Notes under the pieces: model-generated
The model's input: the letters and a program-made list of their open reading frames with translations, nothing else
What the model was told of the DNA's origin: nothing
Database searches by the model: none
NCBI GenBank assembly: GCA_029582265.1
Contig: CM055816.1
Coordinates: forward strand, 96,560,809-96,624,808
From: Zoroaster sp. YZ-2022
Lineage: Eukaryota; Echinodermata; Asteroidea; Forcipulatida; Zoroasteridae
Reading direction: 5' to 3'
DNA length: 64,000 nucleotides
Position numbers and translations under genes: made by a program
Shown here: piece after piece, positions 22,571 to 33,949 of the stretch
How the letters are laid out: each line of letters begins with the position of its first letter
Numbering within the stretch: position 1 is the stretch's first letter

Positions 22571-25500
22571 TTATATCTTGATTGCTTTGTCGTCCCTTCT
22601 TGCGTTGGCACATTTTTTAATTTTTGGCATTAAATGTCTGCTGATCCAGTTGATCCCATTTGTGTTTGGTGGCATTGGTGCAGAATATATTCTGAAGAGA
22701 AAGTAACAAGTTTATGGATTTAATTAGATGTAATAATTGCATCAGGGATAAAGAATACAATTTTTGTTTTACCCTTACACTGATGTGTGATAAGCACTGT
22801 ATATTAAGTGCTTTCGAGTCCTGTGGAAAAAACCCACAGTGGTTACTCGAGTGGGTTTCAAACCCCAACCCCGTGCATTCTAGAGCAGATGTCTAGACCA
22901 CTGAGCGTGCTCGGTGACGAGAAGCCAGTTCGAATCCTGTAATTTGCAGCCGGTACCGCAAACAATTCAATAGATGTAATAATTGCATCAGGGATAACAA
23001 CAAAATGGACGACAACAAAATGTTTATTATTATTCTCCGGTCAAATCTGGGACGCATTGATCGTGGTCAGTGTTCCCACCGAGTGTAGAATGCAGTAAAT
23101 TGCACTATGCATTTGGTTACCAACGCACTGAATAGTCACAATGGTGTCCCAGATTTGACTGGAGCAATAATATGTAATGTAATGTAATAAAGCATTTATA
23201 ATGCGCCATCTATCTAGAGAAACCTATTCCGAGGCGCAAATAATTTTGGCGCATTTAGCTGCCATGCCATTCCAGAAAACACCGGGCAAGCCCCTTCTTT
23301 TTACGATAAGTGTCCTGGGTTCTTTTACGTAATTACACAACACACGGGACCTACAGCTTTACGTCCCATCGAAGGACGAAGCAATTACGATTAAGTGTCT
23401 TGCTGGAAGGACACAAGCGCCGCGACAGGCCAGGGCGATTCGAACCCACATTCTGACAACAACAGAACTCCAGTCCAACGCACTAGACCGCTCGGCCACG
23501 ACACCCCACATGTAGTATACTATTTATTTCAACTTTCACCTTTAAGACTTGCAATAAATTGCTTCAAATGTCTAATTTTCTTGTAATTGCCCGACAAAAC
23601 TAACCTCTGACTGCAGCTATCTTTGTCTGATCAAGTGGGGTCGCATGTTTTCTCCTTTGTCTTGATCCCTTGACCGCAGGAAGACGCTAACTGCGCCTGT
23701 GTGTGAACAGACTTGTGATAAGTCCATTCAGGAGGTAACCTGTAGCATTCGACGCTTTCTTCTTCAGTGCAGATTGCTCAAGGGTGTATAGCCGCACTGC
23801 CCACTTTCACATTGCAGAATCTTTCTGGGATCCTTGGGATCTATAATCAGCTGCTTCTGTAAAAAATATATTTTAAGAATAAACCACATTCGTGCATAAA
23901 AAAATTACAGATACGTCGGACGCTATGACTAAACTCGTCATTTCTGACTTATTTATTAAAAAAACATGCTTGACATTGATTTCAAAGCATATAGACACAA
24001 CAGAGTGCAGCTGTATGTGTTGGAACAATATTATTTACCATGTTCCTGTTAGCATCAGAAGTTTCCTCGCTGCACTGGCATGGAAGAAATGGTGCTTGGT
24101 ATGGTGATTTGTGATGAGCTTGGTGGGGTTGAGGAGCTTGGTGGGTTGAGGACTTAGTGGGTTGAGGGGCGATGATCCTGGTACCGTTGAATGTAGAGGA
24201 GTTGATGGGTGTGGCAGTTGGTGTAGATGGGACGGCAGTTGGTGTAGATGGGACGGCAGTTGGTGTAGATGGGACGGCGATTGGTTGAGGTTTGCAACTC
24301 TCAACAGGAGATCTGACAAGGCTCTCATATGATATCTCGTCTTCTCTTCAATCCACCTAGATGTAAATAAGCAAATAAAACCCAATTGGTTAAATGTCAT
24401 GATTGAGTAGTTGAGTTTTGTTTTAATATTAAGAGAAAATAGAAGCATATGGTACCTGCATATAGCTCTTAAGAGCATCACTTTCCTCCTGAGCTTGCTG
24501 AAGCTGTGTCTGTAAAGAATACATCCTTGAGTTGGCCACACCAAGCTGTAACTCTAGTCGTTCTATTTTTTCTAATTGCGTTTCCAAATTGATATATGTG
24601 TTTTCTTGTGCAAAATTATGGATGATATTGTCACACTGCCAGCTGGTGCTGTCGTCAAAGGTGTCTTGTGCTGGTTTATTGTCCCGATGTTTGGGCGAGT
24701 TGTCCCGATGTTTGGGCGAGTTGTCCCGATGTTTGGGCGAGTTGTCCCGATGTTTGGGCGGGTTGTCCCGATGTTTGGGCGGGTTGTCCCGATGTTTGGG
24801 CGGGTTGTCCCGATGTTTGGGCGAGTTGTCCCGATGTTTGGGCGAGTTGTCCCGATGTTTGGGCGAGTTGGCCTGTTCTCGCTGTGAAGTGTTTCCAATC
24901 ACTGAATGAAATCCAGCCAGCATCGCCATACCTGCAAAATTTTCTGCAGCACAAAAAGAACATAACAAAAACTATTTTTCTGGCAAAACCAAAGTATCAT
25001 GACCTAAAAATAGCTGTTTAACGAGTTTAATAATGGATTTGAGTGTAGCCGTTTTGCTGGTTTTCAATAGTTTATACACATCTTTTTCTTCAAAAAGCTT
25101 AACGTCACATGGTATCGTGACACTTGGCCCTCATCGGCTGGGATTTTATAATTGACAAATTATGTCTGCGAGAAATAATCGACTTACATTGCTTATATCA
25201 GAAACGACTTCCGGGTTAGCTACATTTGGACCACGTAATAATGAACTTCCGGCAATAAGGAAGCCAAGTGTGCCTTTCGCAGTGAATTTTGGTTCTTTTT
25301 GCTTTGATCAATGCAGTGATTATAGTTATTATAGTTTAATTGCTGCACTTACTTCGTTTCTGATGTACTTTGCTGTTGCCTTTGCATTGTCCTTTTTCTT
25401 CGATGGTACGTTGCTGGCTGTACTTTTTGCATCTGTAAGTTTAAAAGAAAACAAACCGATAATGTTTTTAAGAAACAATAAACATTGATATTTATACAAG

Positions 25501-28118
25501 TTGAACATACTTGGCCATATGTATTATGCCATATCCCGGTACTGGGAATCCTATTTTCATACTCTGCACACAGGTTAGAATCTAATATGACATAGATTAT
25601 CAATTATCCTCACCATGTAGATCAGAAGAGATTCAGAGTGTGCTGAAGCTGTGGAATTTGATATTGCAGGAAGTCCACTACACTTAACACACCCTTTTGT
25701 GCATGGGTTGTGAAAAGTTGTTTACTATTTCTTTTAAGAAGAAAATTATAATATACTAAAAAAAATTATTACCTGAGCATGTTTTGCCTTTCTTCGAATC
25801 CTTTTTATGTTCTGATTTCCTTTTTTGGGGTACTCCTGCATCACCTGGGAGGTTAAAAAAACCAAGAAAGCACTTAGCTGCTGATCGATTAAAACAACAT
25901 CATTTGGGGTGGGGTCTGAAGTAGGGCCAGTTTCAAAATAGGGATAACCACTGTACTGAGATATTTCAGAAACCGTTGCAGATTTAAAATTGCTCTTTTT
26001 GGTTAGAATTACATTCATTCTGAATGGCGCCCACAGTAGTGCTTTATGATGACCAAAAATTTCACATCGTTACACAAAATTTTCTAGTTAAAAAAAAAAG
26101 TGCCTTATAGTTTTGCCGTTTCGTAAAAACGACGACAAATTAATCAAAAAGTGAAAATGAATTGAATCAAATTATATAAATAGAAGTAAACGATGGAGGT
26201 TCTATAGTGAATATAAATTATTTGATATAACAAATTGTTAAAACAGCCAACTATATTCTCCAGTAACATAATTAATCCAAAGATGGGAGTAAGAAACGAA
26301 CACTTGCATATTTACATGTACATGTACATGTATGTACTCACACGTTCCATTGCTGTGTAATCGTTTATTGTCTGTGCTACCATCCTTCTCAGGTACTTTG
26401 ATGCCCTTTTTCTCGCACTCGATATCCTTTGTCAGTTCGGCTTTTGTGTTCAGAAAATTACAACAATAATTGTTAATAAAAAATTAAAATACTGCAAAAG
26501 GATCAAGTGAAAATACAAACAAAACAAATTTGCAAAAACAATAGACACAATCGGCGAACGGAGTCACGTGACTCATAGTGGGTATACAATGTAAACAAAC
26601 CAAGCAACGTGCAAAAGCATGGCTTCTTCCGAGTTAACTTCTCCTTTTGGTGCGATTTTAAATATGTTTAACTCCTTTACATAAAAATACACCACAGACT
26701 TAAAAACATTTAAAATATTTTCAGGAAGCCAAATTTTTTGCAGGATGGGGGGTCCCATAGATAAAACGGTCCCCATAGATAAAACCCCGATAGGCACTAT
26801 AATTATACTCACCTATTGTTTGGTGGAACTTTCCTGCAGCCCCCCGATTTCCACTTTTATTTAATAAGTCCATTTCAGAATTGCCCATCTCGGTTAGCAT
26901 CTGTGATACACTGTCATCACCCTTGCTCATGGTAACTGCTTTACTGAATTTTGGCAGCCGGTCACTACATGCCTTTTTAGCTGTAAACAAAATATACATG
27001 ATTGATACTCAATGATAGGCCCAAAATACAATACAAAAAGAAAACAACACTGTGAATTTTAGAGCATAGTTGGCTGAATAATTGTTTAGACTCAGCACAT
27101 ACTGTATGCGCACAAGCGTATCATGCAGCAATGCATTTCGGCAGTGCACGACATACATGTACAAAAAATGTACAATAACTACATGTATGGCAACAGTGTA
27201 CATGCTGTTCCAGACGAAGATGTGCACGATCATTTAAAACAGGTGTAGGCTAGGCCTATACTTAAAAAACTTTTCATCAGACAAGTTAAATCAACATTGC
27301 CGTTAGGCAAAAAACACAATTGTTTGAGGGTTTTGTACAGCCCTGATGACGTACATATAGGCCGATTAAAAATTACTCGAATATGAAAAAATCCTGTTTT
27401 TCATCAGGAAATGAGCTAAAACTGGGGCTTCATTTTTTATTTTAATTGTGTAGAATTTCGCTTAATTTTCCAAATCTTAGTCATTGTTACAATTGTTAGT
27501 TTTGTCATAGGCCCATGCATACATGTATCTTGAAAAATGTATAGGGGCCTAGGCCTAACAACAGACACACGTCGTTAGGCCTACTCAATTCAGTCTTCCC
27601 TTTGTTGCAAGTACATGTTGTACTTGTAGTTACCCCACAAGCAATAGCGTGTACGCGCACGCACACACAATCCAATTTGGGTACGAGTTGATTTGGGTAC
27701 GAGTTGACTTGGCCTAGCCTGGGTACGTACACTGTACGTAGGCGTACTACGTCGCGAGTTGGGTACTAAGTAAAAAGAAAAGACTAACGAACGTTACTAC
27801 AACTTACAAGTAACGTTACTAACACAACTGTTAGTAGTACTTGTTGTCACTCGTGTCATATTTTTTAGCTTACCTGGTGCCTTAAACAGAACAATGCCGT
27901 TGTACTCCACGAGCTGTTCTTTGTACAAGCCATCGCCATTGTCGACTATTGTCAGAAAGCCATTGGCGAAATAACAGTACTGCCGATTTCCACATCATCA
28001 CGATCAGTGCCACTGCCAGTCATTACCACTTCAGAGCTCTTGTGAATATACGACTCGCGCTCGAGAGGATAGTATACCACCAAATACATGACATTCTTCT
28101 GGTTTGGTTGAGGTGGCA
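22571..28118 (-). CDS. BEN-domain protein, nine exons (copy A)
   Basis: Probable DNA-binding nuclear protein of about 600 residues. Exons on the minus strand: 27874-28118, 26813-26980, 26342-26440, 25773-25844, 25353-25432, 24456-24943, 24039-24356, 23605-23856, 22571-22691. All have GT/AG borders; exons 1-5 and 8-9 join in one phase, while exon junctions 5/6 and 6/7 are less certain. The N-terminus (VMYLVVYYPLERESYI, YNGIVLFKAP) looks like the SH3/Tudor-like fold that often precedes BEN. Lys-rich segments (PQKRKSEHKKDSKKGK) suggest nuclear import. Exon 6 holds nine SPKHRDN/PPKHRDN heptapeptides and a coiled coil (LETQLEKIERLELQL). Exon 7 is Ser/Thr/Pro-rich. Exons 8-9 encode the BEN domain: ATGYLLNGLITSLFTQAQLA, RPPLDQTKIAAVR, and in copy B FNAKINQKCANARRDDK. 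Small indels in exons 1, 8 and 9 shift frame here where copy B does not. Confidence 0.72.
22752..22970 (-). mobile_element. tRNA-derived SINE (family 2) with 27-bp target duplication
   Basis: Minus-strand A-box-like GCTCAGTGGTCTAGA and B-box-like GGTTTGAAACCC mark the tRNA-like part. An identical 27-bp sequence flanks it at 22725-22751 and 22971-22997 (TAGATGTAATAATTGCATCA and seven more bases), which reads as the target-site duplication. It sits in the last intron of the BEN gene. Confidence 0.75.
23030..23172. mobile_element. MITE in the BEN gene's last intron
   Basis: Imperfect terminal inverted repeats of about 25 bp: ATTATTCTCCGGTCAAATCT with GGGAC on the left, and GTCCC with AGATTTGACTGGAGCAATAAT on the right. 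The element is 143 bp with no coding capacity. The copy-B equivalent is 35611-35756. Confidence 0.65.
23173..23507 (-). mobile_element. tRNA-derived SINE (family 1)
   Basis: The minus-strand head is GGTGTCGTGGCCGAGCGGTC (A box TGGCCGAGCGGT), with GGTTCGAATC as B box. The body is shared with 12590-12836 (TTGCTTCGTCCTTC, GGGACGTAAAGCTGTAGGTCC). It abuts the MITE at 23030-23172. The head is close to a Leu/Ser-type tRNA. Confidence 0.75.
24214..24276 (-). repeat. 21-bp coding repeat, three copies, in BEN gene exon 7
   Basis: Three tandem copies of a 21-bp unit (CAGTTGGTGTAGATGGGACGG on the plus strand, in about this phase) encode AVPSTPT on the minus strand. It is identical in copy B (36795-36857). 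Confidence 0.85.
24679..24867 (-). repeat. 21-bp coding minisatellite, nine copies, in BEN gene exon 6
   Basis: Nine perfect tandem copies of 21 bp (TTGTCCCGATGTTTGGGCG plus AG or GG). The GG variant occupies units 4-6 only. In the gene frame it encodes SPKHRDN or PPKHRDN, a basic and polar heptapeptide. No frame on either strand contains a stop, so several overlapping false ORFs arise. Copy number and variant order are the same in copy B (37268-37456). Confidence 0.92.
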
Positions 28119-28361
28119 TTGTCAGGTTTATAACTGTACTTCACAATGTGAAAGCTACGTTTACTGGTACATGTATTGTGAAGGAAATGTTTCAAAACTC
28201 TAATTTTGCGACACGGTCTCCAATAAATACTTCTCTAGCCGTCGCAATAAATTTCAAAAGGGCGCGAATGTTTTTCTGATTGACCTTTTAGGCATACAGC
28301 CCACGTATTGACCAATCACTGCCGCGAATAGCGCGTCTCCCGATATGATGTCATTTACTCA

Positions 28362-28487
28362 GCAATAATCAGCGGTCTAGAGGGCACTGCTGCGTTGCAA
28401 GCATTGATCCCAATTCTCTCTAATGGGGATCAATGGTTGCAAGCGATTGGTTGGTACATGACCGCTCCCTAGACCGCTGATCATTGC
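28362..28487. promoter_or_regulatory. Large imperfect palindrome between the divergent BEN and transposase genes
   Basis: Outer arms GCAATAATCAGCGGTCTAG and CTAGACCGCTGATCATTGC and inner arms TTGCAAGCATTGATCCC and GGGGATCAATGGTTGCAA pair around AATTCTCTCTAAT. The whole can fold into a hairpin of about 125 nt. CCAAT-type motifs (GACCAATCACTG at about 28310; ATTGGTTGG at 28446) flank or sit in it. Its position in the shared 850-bp upstream region makes it a candidate bidirectional control region. Confidence 0.5.
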
Positions 28488-29180
28488 CTAAGTCAAATAA
28501 CACAGGGCCGCGCGCCGGAGCGTGGTTGGTTAGAGGTTGAAGGTCATGAGGTTTTCCTTTTTTCGTACACGGATAGAATTTCGTAAAGATTTTTTTAAGT
28601 TTCAAATTCAGTAAATTGATACAATTATCGATAGCTAAAAATCTAATATTTAATATCATATAAAAATTATATTGGGCATCTTCTAAAAAAACAATTTTTT
28701 AATGTAAAGTTTCGGCTGTCTAGAATATAATTATGTGAACGTGGTTAAGTTGGTGGATGCGAAGGTACGAAGAAATGACTCGAAAGCGTTACACACATGT
28801 AGTAGGCCACCTACGTGTGGGTTGCAAATTCCTTGCGCTTTCTAGCACCAGCAGTCTAAAACAATTCTCAATAGAATACTATAGTATAGGCCTAACGTTA
28901 CATTTGTAATTGTAGTTTCTAACGTTAGTTAGTTACCCGTTCTGTTAGTATTGATTCCAAAGATTATTATGGCAGAAGAAGTAGGCCCTAGGCCGAAGTG
29001 CCTCCGGTGTTGGAAGCTTGATGTGAACGGAGATAAGACTAAGACTCAGAGTCAGAGAAGTGGACGACGACGTGGCCCGTATACTAAATGGGTGTCATGG
29101 ATGTCGGAACCAGTACAAATTCAATCTGGAGCTGTACCAGAACTTCACGTCGAAGCGAAGACAGTCAAGACACAGTACAT

Positions 29181-29859
29181 GTAAGCTAGTATAATAATAA
29201 TAAATATATTTTTACGTTGTCATAATAACTGTTGTGATTCAAACAACATGGCGGACTTTAATTAAACCAAAGCCAAGGGCGAAGGCAGATCATGTCAGAG
29301 AAAGCCTTTTGCTTTTAACTTTTTATACATTTTGAGAGGGCGAATTTACCTGTCCTAATAATGTAAAACTTGATGGTTATGCTTATGACTATGACTAGCA
29401 CACACATGGGGAAGTGGTATGTACGAAAATAGAGATATTGATGTCAATAGTCAAATTGCCCTCATGTGATGTGTGGACCTAAGTTAGTAGTCTGAGTAAC
29501 TTGGACCCACATTGGCCTTTTTAACATTTAGACATTTTTGGCAATGTGGGGTCCAAGCAAGATGTCTCCCCTGGACAACAAAGCAACCTAGCTAGGTGTT
29601 GGATTTTTATTGTTCAGAAACAATGCTCTGGGGATTAGGGTTAACAAGATTAGCACTTATAGCAGACATACTGTATAGTGGTTTGTGTGTGAAAGAAAAA
29701 CAATATTTCCGAATTGGGCAGCATTGCACTCAAAATGTAAAAAATTTGACTAAGTATTTTGAAAAGAAAAAAATTGCTCACTACAGACTATCATAGATGT
29801 GATCTGTATCATCTAAAAAAATCCTACAGAATACTTTTGTATTTACTTTTTACTTGCAG
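29181..29859 (+). other. Intron of the transposase gene, with hairpin and MITE remnant
   Basis: GTAAGC donor and TACTTGCAG acceptor. It holds a hairpin at 29500-29557 (TTGGACCCACATTGG against CCAATGTGGGGTCCAA-like sequence). It also holds a diverged relative of the 82-bp MITE at about 29571-29644, recognisable by ACAACAAAG, GGATTTTTATTGTTC, ACAATGCT and the terminal TTAGGGTTAA. Confidence 0.6.
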
Positions 29860-31309
29860 GTTGTACCTCCAAAAATCCCAAGGTGTGGTTCAGCTGTTGA
29901 TATACATGTACATGACGTACCTTCGGACACCTGTATGCCTGATCCATCAGGTTACGATGATGTGAAATATAGCGACTATATTCAGCCAATCAATGACCAT
30001 GAAGATGAACAACTTTATTTGCTTCTTTCAGATTTACACTCGGTAGTTCAAGCAGAGTGTCGTGAAGATCTTGTTGATGATAATATTCCTGAACAATTAG
30101 CCACAATAGCCGATGATGTTCTTCAGGCTGCCGAACATGAAACTGAAGAAATGCTCAATGTAGATGAAGACAAACATGAAGATCCTCTTTTGTATGATGG
30201 GTCAAGGCGACATTTAGGAGTTGTAATGTTACTGCTCAGTTGTTTCATGATTCGTTTCAGATTGTCCGACGAAACGATGCAATATTTGCTGATACTGTTG
30301 CAGTTATTGTTACCTGAAAACAACTGTATCTAGTGCGATCGCTACATAGCTTCAAGAAATATTTGGGGAAATTAATATGTGCACCCATACTACAATACTA
30401 CTGTGCCCATTGCTACACCCATGTTGGAAAGGAAGCAACAAGATGCACAAATGAACGCTGCATGAAAGACTTAACAGTGTCAGGCGCTGTGGCATACTTG
30501 TGTTTACACAGTATAATTTCTCAACTTCAAGTACTGTTTAAACGCAAACGTTTTACTGAACAAATTCGCGAGCATCGTTTTTCTCATTTCCGGTCTAAAT
30601 CTGCTGGTACATTAAATGATGTGTATGATGGCATACTGTACCAAGATCTCTACAGCAAAGGCATTTTGAACAATCCCAACAACTTGTCATTTGCCATGAG
30701 TACAGATGGCGTTGCAATTTTAAAGTTCGAAAATCTCAATGTGGCCAGTATATATGCTGATTAACGAATTACCACTTGCTGAGCGAAAAGCAAGAGAGAA
30801 CATCCTATTTTACGGCATATGGATATCACCACGGAAGCCAATGATGTGGAGTTTTCTTAAACCAATGTTTCATGAGTTGAAACAACTTGAGAATGGTGTG
30901 AATTTTGTGGACCATAATGGAGAAGAATTCCAATGCCAAGCAGCTCTGTTAACTTGTACGTGCGACCTTCCAGCAAAGGCCCTCGTTGCAAACAGCATGC
31001 AATTTAATGGGAAATTTGGCTGTTGGCATTGTCTACAGGAGGGTGAAAATTACCGGACAACATCTGGGGGAAACTGTCACGTATACCCATACAATGCAGG
31101 AGACCCATCAGGACCGAAACGCACTGTAGATGACATAGAACGGGACGTTGATCAAGTTGTTGACAAAATGAACCAAGGTCGAAAGGATTATGTAACAAAT
31201 GGTATCAAAGGGCCTTCTTGGCTCATGTACTTAAGCTGGTTCCACTTTGCCAATGGGTTTGTTATTGATTATATGCATGGCATTTGTGAAGGCGTTACCA
31301 AACACCTCC

Positions 31310-31399
31310 TTAACCCTAACTCCCTAGACAACAAAGGCAGTTGGAGGATTTTGAAGGATTTTTATTGTTCACTAACAATGCTTAGGGAGTTAGGGTTAA
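31310..31399. mobile_element. 82-bp piggyBac-like MITE inserted in the transposase coding sequence (copy A)
   Basis: The element 31314-31395 has inverted ends CCCTAACTCCCTAG and CTTAGGGAGTTAGGG, flanked on both sides by TTAA (31310-31313, 31396-31399). TTAA target duplications and CCC...GGG ends are piggyBac hallmarks. Removing the element plus one TTAA (86 bp) restores the family motif KHLLKLWF and an open frame into the downstream NIKPTINITRVPRGL, which shows that it is an insertion. Confidence 0.8.
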
Positions 31400-32506
31400 G
31401 CTATGGTTCACAAGCACGCACAGAAGAGAAAAATATTCATTCTTTAACCAGAGACGAAAGGTTAGTGATTTGTTAACAAATATAAAACCAACCATCAACA
31501 TTACACGTGTTCCTCGAGGTTTAGATGACTTGGCTTTTTGGAAAGCTTCAGAATTTCGAAATTTTTTGCTGTACTGGGGTGTTCCAGTTCTACGAAATAT
31601 TTTAGATGAAATGTATTTGCTTCATTATATTTTACTTGTGAAGAGTATATACCTGTTGTCAAAGGCAAGCATCACTGAAGATGACTTGAATACAGCACAC
31701 ATCTGCTTAGATGAGTTTGTGAAACATTTTCAAAATTTGTACTCGCTCCAATTCATGACTATGAACATCCATCAGATTGTGCATCTTGTGGATGTGGTGA
31801 AAGCAACTGGACCCTTATTTGTTAACAATAGTTTTGTGTTTGAGGACATTAACGGATTCATCGTGTCTCATATACACGGAACTCGGGGAGTTGATACTCC
31901 AAGTTATACATACAATAAATATAATTCAGGCCATACCAATATTACATAGAACAATATGCGATACAAGACGATGAATCGTTAGCTTACATAGAAAAATGTC
32001 GGGGATCTCGCGCAAGTCGTGGAAAGTGATAGATGATGGCATTTATCAAATTGATTTGACCAAGGAAAGAGTAGTTTCTAGTGATGATTTTGTTTCCATT
32101 AACCAAAAGTATACTGTTGTATCAAGTGTTGTCAAATGCTGGAAAAGGATCTATATGAAAACTAATTCTTCCTATATATATGCTATATCATACCAGAAAT
32201 TAATCAGGCGCAATCAAAGTGTAGTCAAATATATGGATGGAGATGTATGCAAATTTGGTTCAGTGAAGTACTTTTGCAGAAATTACGCACTTGTCAATAC
32301 CAATCAATGTAGCTTTGGTGAATCCATTTCCATGTATTGGTGAATATAATCCCAAAGATCATATACATTCTTTTAAGCCACAGTTGGACAAGGTTGATGT
32401 TGTTGATTTGAAGAATATTTTGGCTTCATGTTTGTATGTTAAAGTAAGCACCGATGACTTTATCTGTGAATTTCCAAATAGGTATGAACAAGACTAGTCG
32501 TCAATT

Positions 32507-32670
32507 TTTTTTGTGGGGGACACAAAAATACAAATATGTGTTGTCCAAAACTTGCCAAATTTGCCATTTCTTCAGAATGTCTGGGGGCCTCACGTTTTTT
32601 TTTTGTTTTTGGGGGGTGACAAAAATACCAAAATTTGTCCAAAACTTGCCTCCATGTAATTTGCAAATTT
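32507..32670. repeat. Two ~85-bp tandem copies 3' of the transposase
   Basis: Each copy reads roughly T-run, GGGGG-ACAAAAATAC, AAA-TTGTCCAAAACTTGCC. The pair is present in copy B at 45075-45235. It is probably in the 3' untranslated region. Confidence 0.6.
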
Positions 32671-33949
32671 TTGGGATTAATGACATACTGTACCTGACTG
32701 TAATAGAAAATATGCTCTTTGAAAATTCATGAAGTACCGGTATTACTGTGGTGTGTGTACCGTACATACCTGTAAGTATATGTAGAGATACTATAGGTTT
32801 TCACTAACAATAATATTACATGTATAGTAAATGAACTAGTAAACTGACTTTTTTTTTTTAATTGCCCAATCGAGTGAATTGGATTGTCAATTTCTTTGTT
32901 CACACTAAACAATGATTTAAAACAAAATTGTATTGCACCCAGGCAGTTTCCTTGTTTATTAAATGAATTGGATTGTGTCTCATAATTAATGTTGCACTGA
33001 AAATTGTATGTATATTTCAATTCTGGAAATTCATAAACAACTTCAATGTACAGTATAACAGTACACTAACAGAATTTGAAGTCCATGTTTTTCTATTTTT
33101 AAGTCTAACCCAATTCAATGTTCTATAAACATTTATCTAGTTTTGTTTCATAGCAGACCCCTTCCTTCCCATTTGGTAAACAAAACTTTAACTTGGTCGA
33201 AATAACAAGTTTAAGGTCTACATGAAGGAGAAATGTAATCAACAATTTTAACCCTGTTCCCCTCCGTCCCTACTATAACTGTATAAACGAAACATGATGT
33301 ACATGTACATGTAAAATGTATCCAGGCCTGTGCATTGCAATCACCTAGCCCTAGTAACGTAAGCTTAGCATCATGCTTTAACCAGTTCACGTCGGGATTA
33401 TTTTAACATTGACTGGGCCCTGTAGCGGGTTTATTTTTTCTGAACATCGATACCAGGCGGTTCAGGCTGGCATCTGTGGGTAAGCACACCCGGCCTTGCC
33501 AGCTGAGACGGTCGCTGACATATTTCCGGACTCGTTCCCAGTTGCTCGTGGCGTGCTTATTCGTCATCCGATTTGAGTCCCGGAAAATATTTGCGTCTAT
33601 ACACGGCCTCCGACGCGAACAATGTACATTGGTTAAGTACAATGTACATTCACATTGTACATCACACTGCTGACTGAGTAGTTGTAAGGTAAGCCTTTAA
33701 GGTGAGCATGTACACGTACTTGTAAACGTGTACATGTACAATATGTTACATGCCATCGCTTCAACAGACAAGTCCATTTACATGCATCATGTACATGTAC
33801 GTGCACATAAATGGCAAATGCCTTAAAAAGTTAATCAGGAAAAATAGAAAATGATCCATGCTCTCATCAGCTGTTGTGTATCATACATCACATACATGTA
33901 GTTACAATTTGTTTTATTATTGGGGAGTGCTTGCGTTAAAGAAAAATGT
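32671..33949. other. 3' region of the element, no gene recognised
   Basis: Mostly AT-rich. The stretch 33430-33650 is distinctly richer in CpG and holds a minus-strand open frame (33403-33642, 79 codons, with NWERVRKYVSDRLSWQG). The frame is broken by indels in copy B (46025-46228), so coding is unsupported. TGTACATTCACATTGTACA-like palindromes occur near 33640-33662. Confidence 0.4.

Larger units (their letters stand above)
28969..32497 (+). pseudogene. EnSpm/CACTA (Tnp2-type) transposase, two exons, disrupted (copy A)
   Basis: Transposase of the kind that cuts and moves CACTA elements. Exon 1 is 28969-29180 (ATG to TACAT|GTAAGC) and exon 2 is 29860-32497 (after TACTTGCAG). Combining A and B, exon 1 reads into exon 2 in phase 0. 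Family marks: YYCAHCYTHVG plus RCTNERC (zinc-binding-like), TDGV and, in copy B, KSSKISMWPVYMLINELP (Tnp2 signature). Also GCWHCLQEGENY, WFHFANGFVIDYMHGI and CEGVTKHLL, then INITRVPRGL, FWKASEFRNFLLYW, HQIVHLVDVV and NSFVFEDINGF, ending in RYEQD at 32497. Exon 2 has frameshifts near 30320 and 30720 and an 86-bp insertion (31310-31395) that breaks the frame after KHLL. The usual length for animal relatives is about 800-1000 residues, which this would match if intact. Confidence 0.8.

Noticed and set aside
22900..22950. Genuine tRNA genes at B-box sites (9990, 12757, 18458, 22930, 23440)
   Set aside because: A and B boxes are present, but the sequences do not fold as complete cloverleaves, and each continues into a SINE body or tail.
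24679..24867. CRISPR array
   Set aside because: The repeats are directly adjacent with no spacers, within a spliced eukaryotic exon.
24532..25021. Several overlapping ORFs on both strands at 24532-25021 and 37095-37610
   Set aside because: All but the minus-strand SPKHRDN frame are shadows of a 21-bp repeat that lacks stops in every frame. Only that frame joins the coiled coil and correct splice sites.
31390..31400. Telomeric TTAGGG sequence
   Set aside because: The TTAGGGTTA string is the end of an 82-bp MITE with TTAA flanks; there is no TTAGGG array.
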